DNA of 23,594 nt from CAZINM01 sp964540605 (GTDB lineage Bacteria; Patescibacteriota; Dojkabacteria; SC72; JAHDCA01): contig CAZINM010000007.1 in NCBI GenBank assembly GCA_964540605.1, forward strand, positions 1 through 23,594, in the 5' to 3' direction. This document shows positions 1 to 9,869 of the stretch, piece after piece. How positions within the stretch are numbered: position 1 is the first letter of the stretch; the number at the start of each line of letters is the position of its first letter. The notes under the pieces are model-generated. The model was not told the origin of the DNA and ran no database searches. It worked only from the letters and a program-made list of their open reading frames with translations. Made by a program: the position numbers and the translations under genes.

Positions 1-262
1 GTGTTGGTACTGGTGCCGGTGTTGGTACTGGTGCCGGAGCTGGAGGTGGTGTTGGTACTGGTGTTGGTGTTGGTACTGGTGCCGGTGTTGGTGCCGGTGT
101 TGGTGTTGGAGCCGGTGTTGGTGCTGGAGCTGGTGTTGGTGTCGGTACTGGTGCCGGTGTTGGTACTGGAGCTGGTGTTGGAGCCGGAGCTGGAGCTGGT
201 GTTGGTACTGGTGCCGGTGTTGGTACTGGTGCCGGAGCTGGAGGTGGTGTTGGAACCGGTGC
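1..262 (-). repeat. Pro/Ala/Thr/Val low-complexity coding repeat
   Basis: The plus strand reads as an almost unbroken series of hexamers such as GTTGGT, GCCGGT and GCTGGA. In the frame of the giant gene these are PT, PV, PA and VP dipeptides. The array is GC-richer than the rest of the gene. It begins just after the last membrane helix and continues past the left edge. Extended Pro-rich tails of this kind commonly span a cell wall. Repeat number may vary between strains or be wrong in a short-read assembly. Confidence 0.9.
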
Positions 263-3200
263 ATCTGTCACAGTAACTGTGGTCTTTTTCATCACCTCAT
301 CATCTAGGTTTCTTAGTAGAAGATTCCCTCCAAATAAGCTTGTTACTATACCTACCCCAGCTGGCCATCCCATATAACGAGGAGATGTTAAGACTTGATC
401 CTGTATATCATCTGCTATTGATCCTAACACTTCTTGTCCAATGGCATTTGTTTCCATTATTGGTGTAATATCAACCTGTGTAGTAGTTGTGATCATACTT
501 GCACTTTTACTAAGTTCTACCCCATACTGATTTAAAGCATTTGGAGCAAGTTTTGTTAGATCAAACTCATCTCCTACATGGACAATATTTAGATTGCTTC
601 CAGTATTTGCTCTCATCTCTGCAGTAGCGGTATTTGCAAATCTATTACCGAAAGCATTTGCATCACCATCTGACATACCAGCTGCTTTTGCTTGCTCTCT
701 TGCTAATTCTGCAAGATTTCCCCAAACAGTACTGTTATTAGCAACTCCATCTTTCATATCTTCACCCCATGCTTGATCAATTTCAATCCCGGTTTCTGTG
801 AAAGATTCAAATTTACCTTCTGTTTCAGTTTGTATATGAATAGGATCATTTAGTGTAAATGCTCCTTTATTCAAACTGTAAACGCTCAAACCAGTTGCAC
901 CTTCGGGTGTCGTATGTGTAGTAACTATACTCAATTCATTATCATCTGGGTCATATGTGAGACTCTCAGTTGTTGTGATCTTGCTTGCATCATATGATAC
1001 ATCAGAAGGTACGGGGAATGATAAGTTGTGTGAATCTAAAAGTTCTTTCGCATCAGTAAATGTTAAGGAACCTGACTTCTCATCAAAATCGTAAGCTAAC
1101 AATACCTCTCCATCATTAGCTTGAGCTTGTGCCATTTCATCAGCACCAACTCCTGCTACGCCTCCCATGTTTGGAGCAGCTGATCTATAAATAACTCCTG
1201 AGAAATCTAGTGCAGGATTCGACACATTATCTAGTTCCCCTACTTCAATTCCATTGATATGTTCGCCTAATTTTATTGCTGCAATTTGTTCAACAACTTT
1301 TTCACTTGCTCCTTCTCCGAGAGCAATTGATGAATCCATATTTAAAGTATCTCTTAATTCATCAATAGATAATGCACTTTTTGGATCTGTTAATGTGCTA
1401 AATTTACCGTTATCAACTTCAAGCCAGATATCAGCTTTTCCATCCAATGCACCATTATCTCCACCTCCAAGATCAAATCCAACCATTTGTGTTCCATCTG
1501 CTTCTACTTTTACTCCTACGACATCTGAATCAACACCATACTCTTTCTGTATAACATCTCCAACTTTCTTGTCGATCGCTTCCATCTGTCTTGTTTGTTC
1601 TGCACTGTGAGCAACCCCTCCATTACCTATAGATTCACCTAACCAAGAACCAATAGTTCCAACAGCTCTTGCAGATAGAGGAGCAACAACTTTAGCAAAG
1701 TTGTAAATCCTATGCATTCTTTCTGCTGCGAGCATTGCGTCATTTCTAGCAACTTTTTCAGTTGCAAGTGAGATTTGGAAGTCTTTCTGTGCATCGCCTA
1801 TCTCAGTGCCAACAAGTTTACCAAATGAATCCAGTTTGTTTATTGCATCAGCTTGTCCTGTTAATTTTCGTAAAGCTTCTCTATGTTGTAGTAGTGCTGT
1901 AACATTTTCAGCACGACTCTTAGTTGCATCAAATGTGTACCCGATCGCAGTCGACATAGCTGTAAATTTAGCATCATCAACTTTTGTTGTATCTGATAGC
2001 AAAGCTTTTGTTGCTTGATCATAAGCTTCAATTTTAGCCTGCATTCTTGTGTATATCTCCCCTTCTGCTTTTCTTTCAATATTTGCTTTATAAAGCTCCA
2101 TTCCAGCATCAACAATTATTCTTGATATAACACTTACAGGAAATGGCATAGCTATAAATAAAGGAGATAAACCTTGAGCTGCACCCATGAGTCCACCAAA
2201 CCAAGCCTCTTTACCATATTTTTTCTTACCTTCTGCTGACATCTGGTTACTCATTTTTTTTGCTGATTTGAACAATGTAACCGCAGACACAAACCCAGCT
2301 GCAACACTAACACCTAACACAACAGGTCCGAGAACTGTAGCCACCGCAGAAGTAGCAAGTAACCCTCCAGCTACAGTCATCGCAGCACTAATTCCGATCT
2401 GTTTCAAATATCTGCTCCCGTTTCTTTTAAATATGCCAAATAGTTCTTTGAAACCAAGCTTTGATGGTTGTTCAAGAGCTTTTATATCTGCCATTACACT
2501 TTCAACGGATTCTCTTCCTTCAACAACACCGATCAATTCACCAGAAGCAGTCTTTTGTACTTGAACAGCTGTAAGTAGTTCTTGAACAGATTTCTGTAAT
2601 TTTTCAGCTCTTATTGCTTCTACAGCTTGACCTGTTAGGACATAATCTTTTAGGTATTCCCAGTTGGTGTAAATTGTACCGTTTTGAGGTAATGCTTCTC
2701 CACGGGTTAGTGCACCGAACATAGCATCAAGACCGATAACTCCGTCTTTCTGAATTAAACCAACTGCCGCCTTAAATCTTTCTCGAACTTCATTAGCTTG
2801 ATTAGCTGGTAGCCCCGCAAGATTAATTTTAAAGGATTCGTTTATTAAGGTATCTAAATTAGCTGGATTTGCTTTTGCTTCGTAAGCTCGAGCAGCATCT
2901 TTAGCCATAGCAACAGCTCTAAAGTATGACCATATAGCATTTTCAGTTGTATTTGGTTTATGTTCTCCATTGGCGGGGATTTTGATCTCATTTGATCTAG
3001 GAATCGTAATGCCAGCAGAAGTTAGTAATTGTCTTAATACATGACCCAATTCAGTAGGACCTGCAGCGTTTAGATCAATCGTAGCCTCAGCTTTTCCAAA
3101 AGAAATAATATCGAGTTGTTTCGCTAATTCTTGTCCACTATTAACAGCTGGATTAAGAAGGAAGTTCGCATATAGTGCATATAATCTCTCTTGATTTACA

Positions 3201-4918
3201 CTTGTTGTATCTCTTCTTCTATCCATTCCCAATTCAACAACACTGTGCATTACTGCTTCTGAAGTAAGCAGATTGAACAGAGTTTGTTTTTGTGCCGGAT
3301 CAGTAACACCAAGAGCTAAACCTAATAATCTATCTCTTACTTTAGGATCTGTAAGACCATTTGTCTCTACTTGAGTTCTAAGTTGTGTGGCATCTAAGCC
3401 TGCTATACCAGCGTTTTGGATAATATCAACAGCTGCGAGCATAAGTCCTAACCTCATTGTTCTTAATGCCTCTGTTGGTGTTGTTACTCGTTCAAGATCT
3501 GATACCAAGGATTCCATAGATAATAATCCTGTACCAGCCAAATTTTGTAGTTCTTTTGTATGTCTAGTAGCTTCAAGAACATTTGTGTGTAGGTGTCTGG
3601 TTGGTGTAAGAGGTTCAGCAAGTGCAGTCATCGCACCCATACCAGCTTTCAATATATTTACTGCTTGATCTTGATTTGCACGCATAGCTGTAGCAAGATC
3701 TTTAAATGTCTTTGTTGCTTGCTCACCTGCAGTAGTTGCTCCTGTAGCAGGTTCTACTTTTGCTATTCCTTTGAATAATATTTCGTCATGGTCTGTCCAT
3801 GATACTAATTTACTACCTGGGACAGCTTCATTCTTTAGGCTGAAATTAGATCCATCTCTAAATGTAGGTTCACCAACTGCACCATTTGTTGTTTTTAATG
3901 CTTTAAGTGAAATTGTAACGGGCGCAATTGCAGGTGCACCAGCAACAGGGGGTGTATGATCTAATGAAATTGGAGTTGCAGTATCAACGGGTGAATTCCC
4001 TCTACCTGCACTTCTATCTAATGCGTTTCGAAGTTTTGTTAAGTTTGCAGGTGTATTTGGATTTGTTGGGTCAAAGAGGCCTGGATTTGCAGCATTAAGG
4101 GAATCTACGAGGTTATCAACTGTAAGTTTTGTAACAAGATCAAGCATTATTGCCTTAAACTCGGCATCTGTGAACATATCAAAGTCTGCGCCTCTGTCTA
4201 GGTTTCTTAAAAATGCTTCTGCACCTTTTGGATTGGTCAATCTTATTAAAACTGCAGCTTTTACATATTCACGAATATCATTTTCATCTAATGCAGAAGC
4301 TGGACCTAATTCTGCTATTGGCCATACATCAGCAAAACTACTTATTACTTGATTATAAAGGGCATCATTCTTTGGAGGTAATGTTGAGGAATCCATCTTA
4401 TCATCAATGATTCCTTCAACTTTAGCACTCATCTTTTGACCTCCAGCATCTTCACCATACAACCCATCTACTACCTCGGTTGCCGTACCTTTAATTTCTG
4501 CTATTGTTCTCTTTTGTGCAGGATCTGTGTCAAGGTATTGATCTCTATGCTCAACGACCTCAGCAATATTTTTCGTTTCGTTTGTTCCATCAGGTTTTGT
4601 TACATCAACTTTCTTTTTCTCTGCATCGAAAGAGTATTCTTTAACAATTTCCTTAAAAGTATCTTGAGCTTGTTCAATAGGTTCTCCAACAACGACCTCT
4701 CTACGAACATTAGCAGCAACTTCTTGTGTACTTTCAAGAGCTTGCATTAAGAATTTCTCTCTATCAGGGTCACTTAGCTTATGCATATTGTCAGGTGCGA
4801 CAGCATCTGGCAAAGTGTGAGGGTATTTATCACTCAGTTCTAATAATTGTGCTTCAGATACTTTTGCAGCTTCTGCTGGATTAGGCGATACTGTAGGAAC
4901 TTCTGGTCTATTTGCCAT
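1..4918 (-). CDS. Giant protein of unknown function, C-terminus cut by window edge
   Basis: An open frame starts at ATG 4918 and runs without a stop to the left edge, giving at least 1639 residues. It begins MANRPEVPTVS and has no signal peptide. Most of it is hydrophilic and looks helical. A long hydrophobic stretch lies near residues 833-878 and another near 913-936, so it probably touches or spans the membrane there. A further likely membrane helix (GVGIVTSLFGG) lies near 1515-1535, followed from about 1552 by a Pro-rich tail of AP/TP/VP dipeptides that leaves the window. The start overlaps the last 11 bases of the upstream 213-residue gene, so the two are probably translationally coupled. 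I recognise no family. A large surface or envelope-associated protein is plausible because of the helix plus Pro-rich tail, but this is inference. Confidence 0.88.
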   Translation of the reverse strand, partial: MANRPEVPTVSPNPAEAAKVSEAQLLELSDKYPHTLPDAVAPDNMHKLSDPDREKFLMQALESTQEVAANVRREVVVGEPIEQAQDTFKEIVKEYSFDAEKKKVDVTKPDGTNETKNIAEVVEHRDQYLDTDPAQKRTIAEIKGTATEVVDGLYGEDAGGQKMSAKVEGIIDDKMDSSTLPPKNDALYNQVISSFADVWPIAELGPASALDENDIREYVKAAVLIRLTNPKGAEAFLRNLDRGADFDMFTDAEFKAIMLDLVTKLTVDNLVDSLNAANPGLFDPTNPNTPANLTKLRNALDRSAGRGNSPVDTATPISLDHTPPVAGAPAIAPVTISLKALKTTNGAVGEPTFRDGSNFSLKNEAVPGSKLVSWTDHDEILFKGIAKVEPATGATTAGEQATKTFKDLATAMRANQDQAVNILKAGMGAMTALAEPLTPTRHLHTNVLEATRHTKELQNLAGTGLLSMESLVSDLERVTTPTEALRTMRLGLMLAAVDIIQNAGIAGLDATQLRTQVETNGLTDPKVRDRLLGLALGVTDPAQKQTLFNLLTSEAVMHSVVELGMDRRRDTTSVNQERLYALYANFLLNPAVNSGQELAKQLDIISFGKAEATIDLNAAGPTELGHVLRQLLTSAGITIPRSNEIKIPANGEHKPNTTENAIWSYFRAVAMAKDAARAYEAKANPANLDTLINESFKINLAGLPANQANEVRERFKAAVGLIQKDGVIGLDAMFGALTRGEALPQNGTIYTNWEYLKDYVLTGQAVEAIRAEKLQKSVQELLTAVQVQKTASGELIGVVEGRESVESVMADIKALEQPSKLGFKELFGIFKRNGSRYLKQIGISAAMTVAGGLLATSAVATVLGPVVLGVSVAAGFVSAVTLFKSAKKMSNQMSAEGKKKYGKEAWFGGLMGAAQGLSPLFIAMPFPVSVISRIIVDAGMELYKANIERKAEGEIYTRMQAKIEAYDQATKALLSDTTKVDDAKFTAMSTAIGYTFDATKSRAENVTALLQHREALRKLTGQADAINKLDSFGKLVGTEIGDAQKDFQISLATEKVARNDAMLAAERMHRIYNFAKVVAPLSARAVGTIGSWLGESIGNGGVAHSAEQTRQMEAIDKKVGDVIQKEYGVDSDVVGVKVEADGTQMVGFDLGGGDNGALDGKADIWLEVDNGKFSTLTDPKSALSIDELRDTLNMDSSIALGEGASEKVVEQIAAIKLGEHINGIEVGELDNVSNPALDFSGVIYRSAAPNMGGVAGVGADEMAQAQANDGEVLLAYDFDEKSGSLTFTDAKELLDSHNLSFPVPSDVSYDASKITTTESLTYDPDDNELSIVTTHTTPEGATGLSVYSLNKGAFTLNDPIHIQTETEGKFESFTETGIEIDQAWGEDMKDGVANNSTVWGNLAELAREQAKAAGMSDGDANAFGNRFANTATAEMRANTGSNLNIVHVGDEFDLTKLAPNALNQYGVELSKSASMITTTTQVDITPIMETNAIGQEVLGSIADDIQDQVLTSPRYMGWPAGVGIVTSLFGGNLLLRNLDDEVMKKTTVTVTDAPVPTPPPAPAPVPTPAPVPTPAPAPAPTPAPVPTPAPVPTPTPAPAPTPAPTPTPAPTPAPVPTPTPVPTPPPAPAPVPTPAPVPT

Positions 4919-5549
4919 AATTTGAATATTGATAAATTAGAACTATAGCTCTTTCATATTGACCTGCATCAAACAGATCTTCAATTTCTTGTAAGTAACC
5001 TTCAGGTATTTTTGATAGAAGTTCATTCACTTGCTGATCCTGTTTTACAAGCATACTAGAAACTTGTGTAACAATGCTTGCAACTGAATTATCATATATA
5101 TCATCGAAAGTGGTGTTACCTAATTGTTTAGCAATATGATTTAACAAAACCATCACCTGATAAATATTTGGTGAGTGTCTCATTGCCTCATCCCATTTTC
5201 CTCGAGTATTTTCATCCATCATTGCAACTATTTGGTTGGTTGCATCATTAGTTGCTACTTGGATCATCGAGCCTATTATTTCAAGCATTTTATCATCTGG
5301 AACATTTTGGGATTGAAGTAGTTCTCCAAACTCACGAAGCATCTTTTCTCCTCTAGAAAGATCAAAGAAATCTGGTTCAAGAGATCTTAAAACTTCAGCT
5401 AGCTCTTTTTTATTGGGGTCATCACTTTGAGCATATTCCTCTGCTAAAGCTTGTGATTGCTCATAAGTCATCTTAAAGACCTCTAAAAGGTCTAGATTAC
5501 CTGTATTAAATGCCTGGTAATCCCTTGGGGCATTTGTGTTCATATCCAT
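4908..5549 (-). CDS. Hypothetical protein, 213 residues, paired with giant gene
   Basis: This is an acidic, mostly helical protein without a signal peptide, membrane segment or recognisable motif. Two starts are possible: ATG 5549 (MDMNTNAP) and ATG 5543 (MNTNAP). A CATAAT -10-like box at 5552-5557 lies only 2 bases from the first but 8 from the second. If the mRNA is leaderless, as for several neighbours, 5543 is the likelier start. Its TAG stop (4908-4910) lies inside the first codons of the giant gene, giving an 11-base overlap. The tight coupling suggests a partner or chaperone-like role for the giant protein, which is inference only. Confidence 0.8.
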   Translation of the reverse strand: MDMNTNAPRDYQAFNTGNLDLLEVFKMTYEQSQALAEEYAQSDDPNKKELAEVLRSLEPDFFDLSRGEKMLREFGELLQSQNVPDDKMLEIIGSMIQVATNDATNQIVAMMDENTRGKWDEAMRHSPNIYQVMVLLNHIAKQLGNTTFDDIYDNSVASIVTQVSSMLVKQDQQVNELLSKIPEGYLQEIEDLFDAGQYERAIVLIYQYSNYGK

Positions 5550-5731
5550 TAATTATGTACATAATATTAGCGCTATATACAGATTATAAGGAATTAAAGA
5601 TAGTGTCAAATAGTTTGTCTGTAATATTAATTTTCGATTTTAAACTTAAAAATACTGTATTGAAATTGCTAAATAGTAGTTGTAATAAAGATTTTTGTTT
5701 GCGAGAATAAGTAGTATATCTCATCTGTAAG

Positions 5732-5737
5732 TATAAA
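5732..5737 (+). promoter_or_regulatory. -10 box for the 5743 gene (leaderless)
   Basis: TATAAA is followed by only five bases (CTTTG) before ATG 5743, so the transcript would start at or next to the start codon. No Shine-Dalgarno sequence and no convincing -35 box are visible. The 194 bases between 5549 and 5743 hold this site and the opposing promoter region of the 213-residue gene, and nothing else that I can see. Confidence 0.45.
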
Positions 5738-5742
5738 CTTTG

Positions 5743-7371
5743 ATGTTTAAAAATACTCACATACAGCATTTCATATTTGGTTTGATCATGCTGCTTATAA
5801 TAGTTCTGAATACTGAGCCAGGTTCTATACTAATGGGTCTAGATAATATCTCCCCTTATTTCAGCTTCGAAAAAAATATTAAGAACATTTTCTTTTCACC
5901 TAACTTCTTTTTACATGGACCAGAGATATTCAATCTTCCCGTTCAATTAATGGTGTGGTTAGGTATTCCTGCTTCAACTGTTTCATGGGTTGATTATTGG
6001 TTGACATTCATGATCGGTATGTTTGGATGGTATTTCCTGATCCGTCATATTGTGAAAAAAGTGCGTGTTAGCAGATATGCCCCTCTTATTCTCTCTATAG
6101 TCGTACTTTCATCTTTATCGGTAGTATTTGTTTTCTCACAACCAAACATGATCTTTCGTGCGATATTTGCATCTACACCTCTTCTTGTCTACTTCCTTAT
6201 TGATAGTAAAAAAACTCATTTACGATCTGTATCATTGTTCCTAGGATTAATGTATCTTTATCTCTCATCTTTGAACATTGTCCTGTTTGTGCTCATGTTC
6301 ATACAGATCTTTGTTATAAGTGTGATTCTCTCATATCTGCTTAAGAAGGATATGCATATAAGAAGGATCTCTAAATATTTATTTGCGATATTCTGTATGT
6401 GGCTACTCTTTTCCCAGGTGATATTACTGACATCTTCTACATACTCTAAAACGATAGCAACTGAAACCTATTATCATCTGACATCATTCATAGATAATGA
6501 ACAGATGGGATTAGTGACGAATGATCTTACAACTTCAGAAATGACAAATAATACGTTCTTGAGTGTATCCAGATATAAAACAGGTTGGATCGAACTACAC
6601 GACTCAAAGGGGCCAGTCTTCAGGGAATATGAGCAGTTCAATGCCGATCCTCTGATAGTGTTTGCAGGTTTGATACCATTATTCATTGTCATCGTTGGCA
6701 GTCCCAAAGCTGTGCTGAAGAAGAAAAGGATACTGTTACTTGTTTTGGCTTATTTTGCAGTAATCCTTATACAGACAAGAGTCGGGATCACACTTCGCTC
6801 ATATATTCCTCTGATCGGAGATGGTACTCGTTGGCTTTCCAGTAAGATCTGGCCTCTTCAGTTAATGTTAGAAGTGGTGCTATTAATATATGCATTAAAG
6901 TACATTGGGCGGAAATGGAACGGTCTTCTCCTCTCTGTTCTACTGGTCTCATCGCTGATCTCGATCTTGACAGTATATAACGGGAAGCTTTTGAGTAGGC
7001 ATCTCCCAGCAAGGATCCCTGAAGAATATTCCATGCTTACAAAAATACCTGAAGATGAGACAATAATGGTCACCCCACCCCCTCAATTCCTATATTTCAG
7101 AGAGTATGACTGGGGTTACTATGGATCGGACTTCTATCGATATATGATAAAAGCAAACACATTCGATGTTTCGTCAATTAATTCGGGTTACGAAAGATAT
7201 CATGAGATATACAATAATATGGCAAATTGCGACACATCAGACCTAGATGGTTCATTGATCGATTATGTTCTTGTTGACAGATCTGTACAAACAGAGAATC
7301 CATATATATGTGAACCCGTACTAGAGGCAGTGGAAGAGAATATCCACTTCACCTTGTATAAAGTTGATTAA
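5743..7371 (+). CDS. Polytopic membrane protein, GT-C/YfhO-like, probable glycan assembly
   Basis: The protein is 542 residues from ATG 5743; an in-frame TTG at 5740 is less likely because the -10 box ends at 5737. Roughly ten hydrophobic helices fill residues 8-420. An early extracytoplasmic loop carries GLDNISPYF, in the position where GT-C enzymes place an acidic catalytic residue. A soluble C-terminal part (about 430-542) includes YDWGYYGSDF near 454 and two cysteines, and ends in LYKVD. The 967-residue protein at 9870 has the matching motif YNWGYGGPDV and the same layout, so the two are probably homologous. By fold it resembles lipid-linked-sugar GT-C transferases or YfhO-type proteins, but the sugar is unknown. 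Its stop overlaps the convergent GT4 stop at 7368-7371. Confidence 0.82.
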   Translation: MFKNTHIQHFIFGLIMLLIIVLNTEPGSILMGLDNISPYFSFEKNIKNIFFSPNFFLHGPEIFNLPVQLMVWLGIPASTVSWVDYWLTFMIGMFGWYFLIRHIVKKVRVSRYAPLILSIVVLSSLSVVFVFSQPNMIFRAIFASTPLLVYFLIDSKKTHLRSVSLFLGLMYLYLSSLNIVLFVLMFIQIFVISVILSYLLKKDMHIRRISKYLFAIFCMWLLFSQVILLTSSTYSKTIATETYYHLTSFIDNEQMGLVTNDLTTSEMTNNTFLSVSRYKTGWIELHDSKGPVFREYEQFNADPLIVFAGLIPLFIVIVGSPKAVLKKKRILLLVLAYFAVILIQTRVGITLRSYIPLIGDGTRWLSSKIWPLQLMLEVVLLIYALKYIGRKWNGLLLSVLLVSSLISILTVYNGKLLSRHLPARIPEEYSMLTKIPEDETIMVTPPPQFLYFREYDWGYYGSDFYRYMIKANTFDVSSINSGYERYHEIYNNMANCDTSDLDGSLIDYVLVDRSVQTENPYICEPVLEAVEENIHFTLYKVD

Positions 7372-8618
7372 AGTTGGGATATCAGTTTCCCGTACCTCTG
7401 GGCATTCTTCTCGAGCGATCTAGAAGATGCAAGCTTTAGTGTTAGCTCATGAAGCTTTTGCAGCTTCTCAGGGCGAGTTTTCAAATCGTTAACCTTTGCA
7501 ATAAGTTCGTCTTTGGTGACTTTGAATATTAGTTCTTCTTTTTTGATCCCCAGTTCGGACATTGCTAACTTCATATCTTGAGTCTCTGTGTAAAGTCTTA
7601 ATGGCTCAGATAGGATAAATGGTTTATTGTATGAGATCGCCATAGACATTGGGCCACTCGAGGCCATCATCACTGTATAAGGTAATACGACTAAGTCGGC
7701 TGCTTCAAAATATTTTGTTATCTCGCCATCGGGTATGAAGCCTGTGTGCAGGATATTCTTATTCTTCTTCATTTCTCTCACGACATTCTCGTAGTATTCG
7801 CCTGTGTCTGCTGAGGGGCTATTTCCACCTGCGACTGTTAGGTGAACATCTTTTGGCCACTCTTTGGAGTTAACTATATCTATTAGATTGTGAACCCCTT
7901 TGTAAGGAGCTAAGAACCCAAAGAATAGTAACTCGAACTGCTTTCTTTCTCTTTTTTTTATCGATTTACCAGATTTCGGATAAATATGATGTGGAATGAC
8001 ATCGATCTGCTCTTCAGATATCAACGGCAAGGTTTTCAATCTTCTTCCGAATTCGCCTTCGAATGTGACCGTGTACTTACAGAACAGTATAAGGATCCAC
8101 ATGAAGATCTTATTTCCTAGCGTGAATAGTTGAAGCATCGGGTCAGACTTATCTTTTTTAAGATGTTCACTAAGAGCAAGCATCTCTTCTGTTCCGAGCA
8201 TTGCAGGATGCATGATCACAAGATAATTGATCCCCAGAATTCGTAGAGTGATTATTACAAATGGAAATGTAAGCAAGTTGAGTATTGAGACCAATTGAGA
8301 ATCCCCCCCAAAGATCTTGAACTCAAAGTTGATGATAGCTCTTTTATACTGGTGATTCTTTATGAGAGCGTTTATGATCTCGATAAAGTAGAAGATCGAT
8401 CCTTTGGTCCAGGATGGCTCAACTGTTAAATTCCTCTCTGTGTAGGCTTTGTTGGCCTTTGGATTATCTTTGTCGATCTGACTAAGTACTAAGAAGTCCT
8501 CATCATTAATATCTTTAAGGAGCGTTTTGAGGTAATGAGCTGCGCCACTAACACCCTTTCCGTAAAGAGTCCCAGCTGGGGGGTAAGAGGAAATCACAAG
8601 CACTTTGGACTTATCCAT
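7368..8618 (-). CDS. GT4-like glycosyltransferase
   Basis: This 416-residue cytosolic protein has the two-domain GT-B layout. The N-terminal half opens with VLVISSYPPAG, the acceptor-side Rossmann start. The C-terminal half has GFLAPYKG, VTVAGG-like (VHLTVAGGNS), HTGFIPDGEITKYFEAADLVVLPY and MASSGPMSMAISYNKPFI, all typical of GT4 nucleotide-sugar binding. The usual second-domain E-x7-E motif is replaced by ASSGPMSMA, as in some divergent members. It starts one base after the TAG stop of the upstream GT4 gene (8620), so the two form an operon and are translationally coupled. It probably adds a sugar to a lipid-linked or surface glycan; donor and acceptor cannot be told. Confidence 0.88.
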   Translation of the reverse strand: MDKSKVLVISSYPPAGTLYGKGVSGAAHYLKTLLKDINDEDFLVLSQIDKDNPKANKAYTERNLTVEPSWTKGSIFYFIEIINALIKNHQYKRAIINFEFKIFGGDSQLVSILNLLTFPFVIITLRILGINYLVIMHPAMLGTEEMLALSEHLKKDKSDPMLQLFTLGNKIFMWILILFCKYTVTFEGEFGRRLKTLPLISEEQIDVIPHHIYPKSGKSIKKRERKQFELLFFGFLAPYKGVHNLIDIVNSKEWPKDVHLTVAGGNSPSADTGEYYENVVREMKKNKNILHTGFIPDGEITKYFEAADLVVLPYTVMMASSGPMSMAISYNKPFILSEPLRLYTETQDMKLAMSELGIKKEELIFKVTKDELIAKVNDLKTRPEKLQKLHELTLKLASSRSLEKNAQRYGKLISQL

Positions 8619-8619
8619 T

Positions 8620-9798
8620 CTAATTTATGGTACAAAACTTAATAAGCTGTTGATGGTACTCTTCAACGATTCTTTCCCATTCATAATTACCGATTAATTT
8701 ATCATCATAGCTGGCGAATGTCTCTCGTAACTGTCGATCATTTAGGATCTCTGAAATTGCCATTCGGATACTTTGTACGTCTTCAACATCAATGTACAGT
8801 GAGTTCTTTCTATCATGAAGGAAATCTACAAGTCCCCCTACTGGATTGACGATAATAGGTTTATTGAATGCAACTGCTTCGAGTGCAGTTATACCAAAAG
8901 CCTCAACCAACGAAGGAACTGCAACAATATCCGCTTGCTTGAAGTAGTTCTTTTTTACTTCGTAAGATAGCAATCCAGTAAAGATCACATTGTCTACAGA
9001 GAACTTTTCGATCTCGCGTTGGTAACCCTTATCAGGCCCACCAATTATGTAAGTAATATCCTCCATATCTTTAACTGCTTTTGCAACATATTGGAAGCCT
9101 TTGTTAGGTTCAATTCGTCCAAGACTGAAGATCACTTTGTTATGTTCTGGAATACCATGTTTCTTTCTAATATCAATTGTCTCTCTAATTGTAGTGAGAT
9201 CCTTCCTGTCGAGGCCGTTTGGTATTACAAGATCTGTCAAGTGTGGTGCGTTCCCTGATGATGTACTAAAAACCTTTTGTGCTCCATCAACATACTGCTT
9301 TAGGAGTGTCTTTTCATATATTCTGAATAGCAGTCCAATAAGTGGGCTGTACAGTTTAGGGTTTAGATATCCATGTATAGATATGCAGTAAGGAATATTA
9401 TTCTTCCTAAGCAACTTACTTGCGAAAAGACTTATCGTCTCTAGAACGCTAAAGCACAATACGGCATCCCACTTCCCTCGGTGGATCTCTGTCNNNNNNN
9501 NNNNNNNNAGAAAAACTTTTGAGCTTTTATTAAGTGGAGTTCGCGTTATTAGCATGGGATTGCCTAGATAGTTTGGGAGAAGTGGTAAGCGGTAAAGATT
9601 AAGATTTGCCTGCGATTCATGCACAATCTCTTGATCAGCAGTTTCAGCAGTATGGTCTGCTGAGAAGACTGTTACTGAATCTCCTCGCTTGGCAAACGAT
9701 TCTGCGATCTTCTTGTAAACTGTCCCCCCCCCACCGGTGTTGTTTGGTGGGTATTCTGGAGTGATTAGTAGAATTCTGTAATTTTTGTGCTTTTCCAT
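8620..9798 (-). CDS. GT4 family glycosyltransferase (contains a 15-base N gap)
   Basis: This 392-residue GT-B enzyme starts with ILLITPEYPPNNTGGGG, a glycine-rich acceptor-side loop. Its donor domain has FSLGRIEPNKGFQY, FTGLLSYEVKKNYFKQADI and PSLVEAFGITALEA, with the E-x7-E pair expected of GT4 (E in VEAFG and E in ALEA). Residues about 97-102 are unknown because of the N run at 9494-9508; its length is a multiple of three, so the frame holds only if the gap size is right. It is the first gene of a two-gene operon with the GT4 at 7368. A TATAAT box sits five bases upstream of the ATG, so the mRNA may be leaderless. Its likely role is cytosolic assembly of a cell-surface glycan. Confidence 0.9.
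   Translation of the reverse strand: MEKHKNYRILLITPEYPPNNTGGGGTVYKKIAESFAKRGDSVTVFSADHTAETADQEIVHESQANLNLYRLPLLPNYLGNPMLITRTPLNKSSKVFXXXXXXTEIHRGKWDAVLCFSVLETISLFASKLLRKNNIPYCISIHGYLNPKLYSPLIGLLFRIYEKTLLKQYVDGAQKVFSTSSGNAPHLTDLVIPNGLDRKDLTTIRETIDIRKKHGIPEHNKVIFSLGRIEPNKGFQYVAKAVKDMEDITYIIGGPDKGYQREIEKFSVDNVIFTGLLSYEVKKNYFKQADIVAVPSLVEAFGITALEAVAFNKPIIVNPVGGLVDFLHDRKNSLYIDVEDVQSIRMAISEILNDRQLRETFASYDDKLIGNYEWERIVEEYHQQLIKFCTIN
9494..9508. other. Assembly gap, 15 N, inside GT4 gene
   Basis: Fifteen undetermined bases lie in the N-terminal domain of the GT4 gene. The protein reads well on both sides in the same frame, which supports the gap size modulo three. Confidence 0.95.
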
Positions 9799-9803
9799 AT
9801 TCT

Positions 9804-9809
9804 ATTATA
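9804..9809 (-). promoter_or_regulatory. -10 box of GT4 operon (leaderless)
   Basis: Minus-strand TATAAT is followed by five bases and then ATG 9798. No Shine-Dalgarno site lies before the start, and no good -35 match lies 16-18 bases upstream. It shares the 71-base divergent intergenic region with the promoter of the 967-residue gene. Confidence 0.5.
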
Positions 9810-9858
9810 CACATATATACCTAACTACTATAGAATGGAATATAAAACGAAGGTGGCT

Positions 9859-9864
9859 TATAAT
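9859..9864 (+). promoter_or_regulatory. -10 box of the 967-residue gene (leaderless)
   Basis: TATAAT is followed by TACCT and then ATG 9870. This is the same five-base spacing seen before the homologous gene at 5743 and the divergent GT4 gene. An AAGGTGG lies upstream of the -10 box, too far away to act as a ribosome site. Confidence 0.5.
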
Positions 9865-9869
9865 TACCT

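Noticed and set aside
1..276. Plus-strand frame rich in Val/Leu (91 residues)
   Set aside because: It is the reverse of the Pro-rich tail of the giant gene, without a start context.
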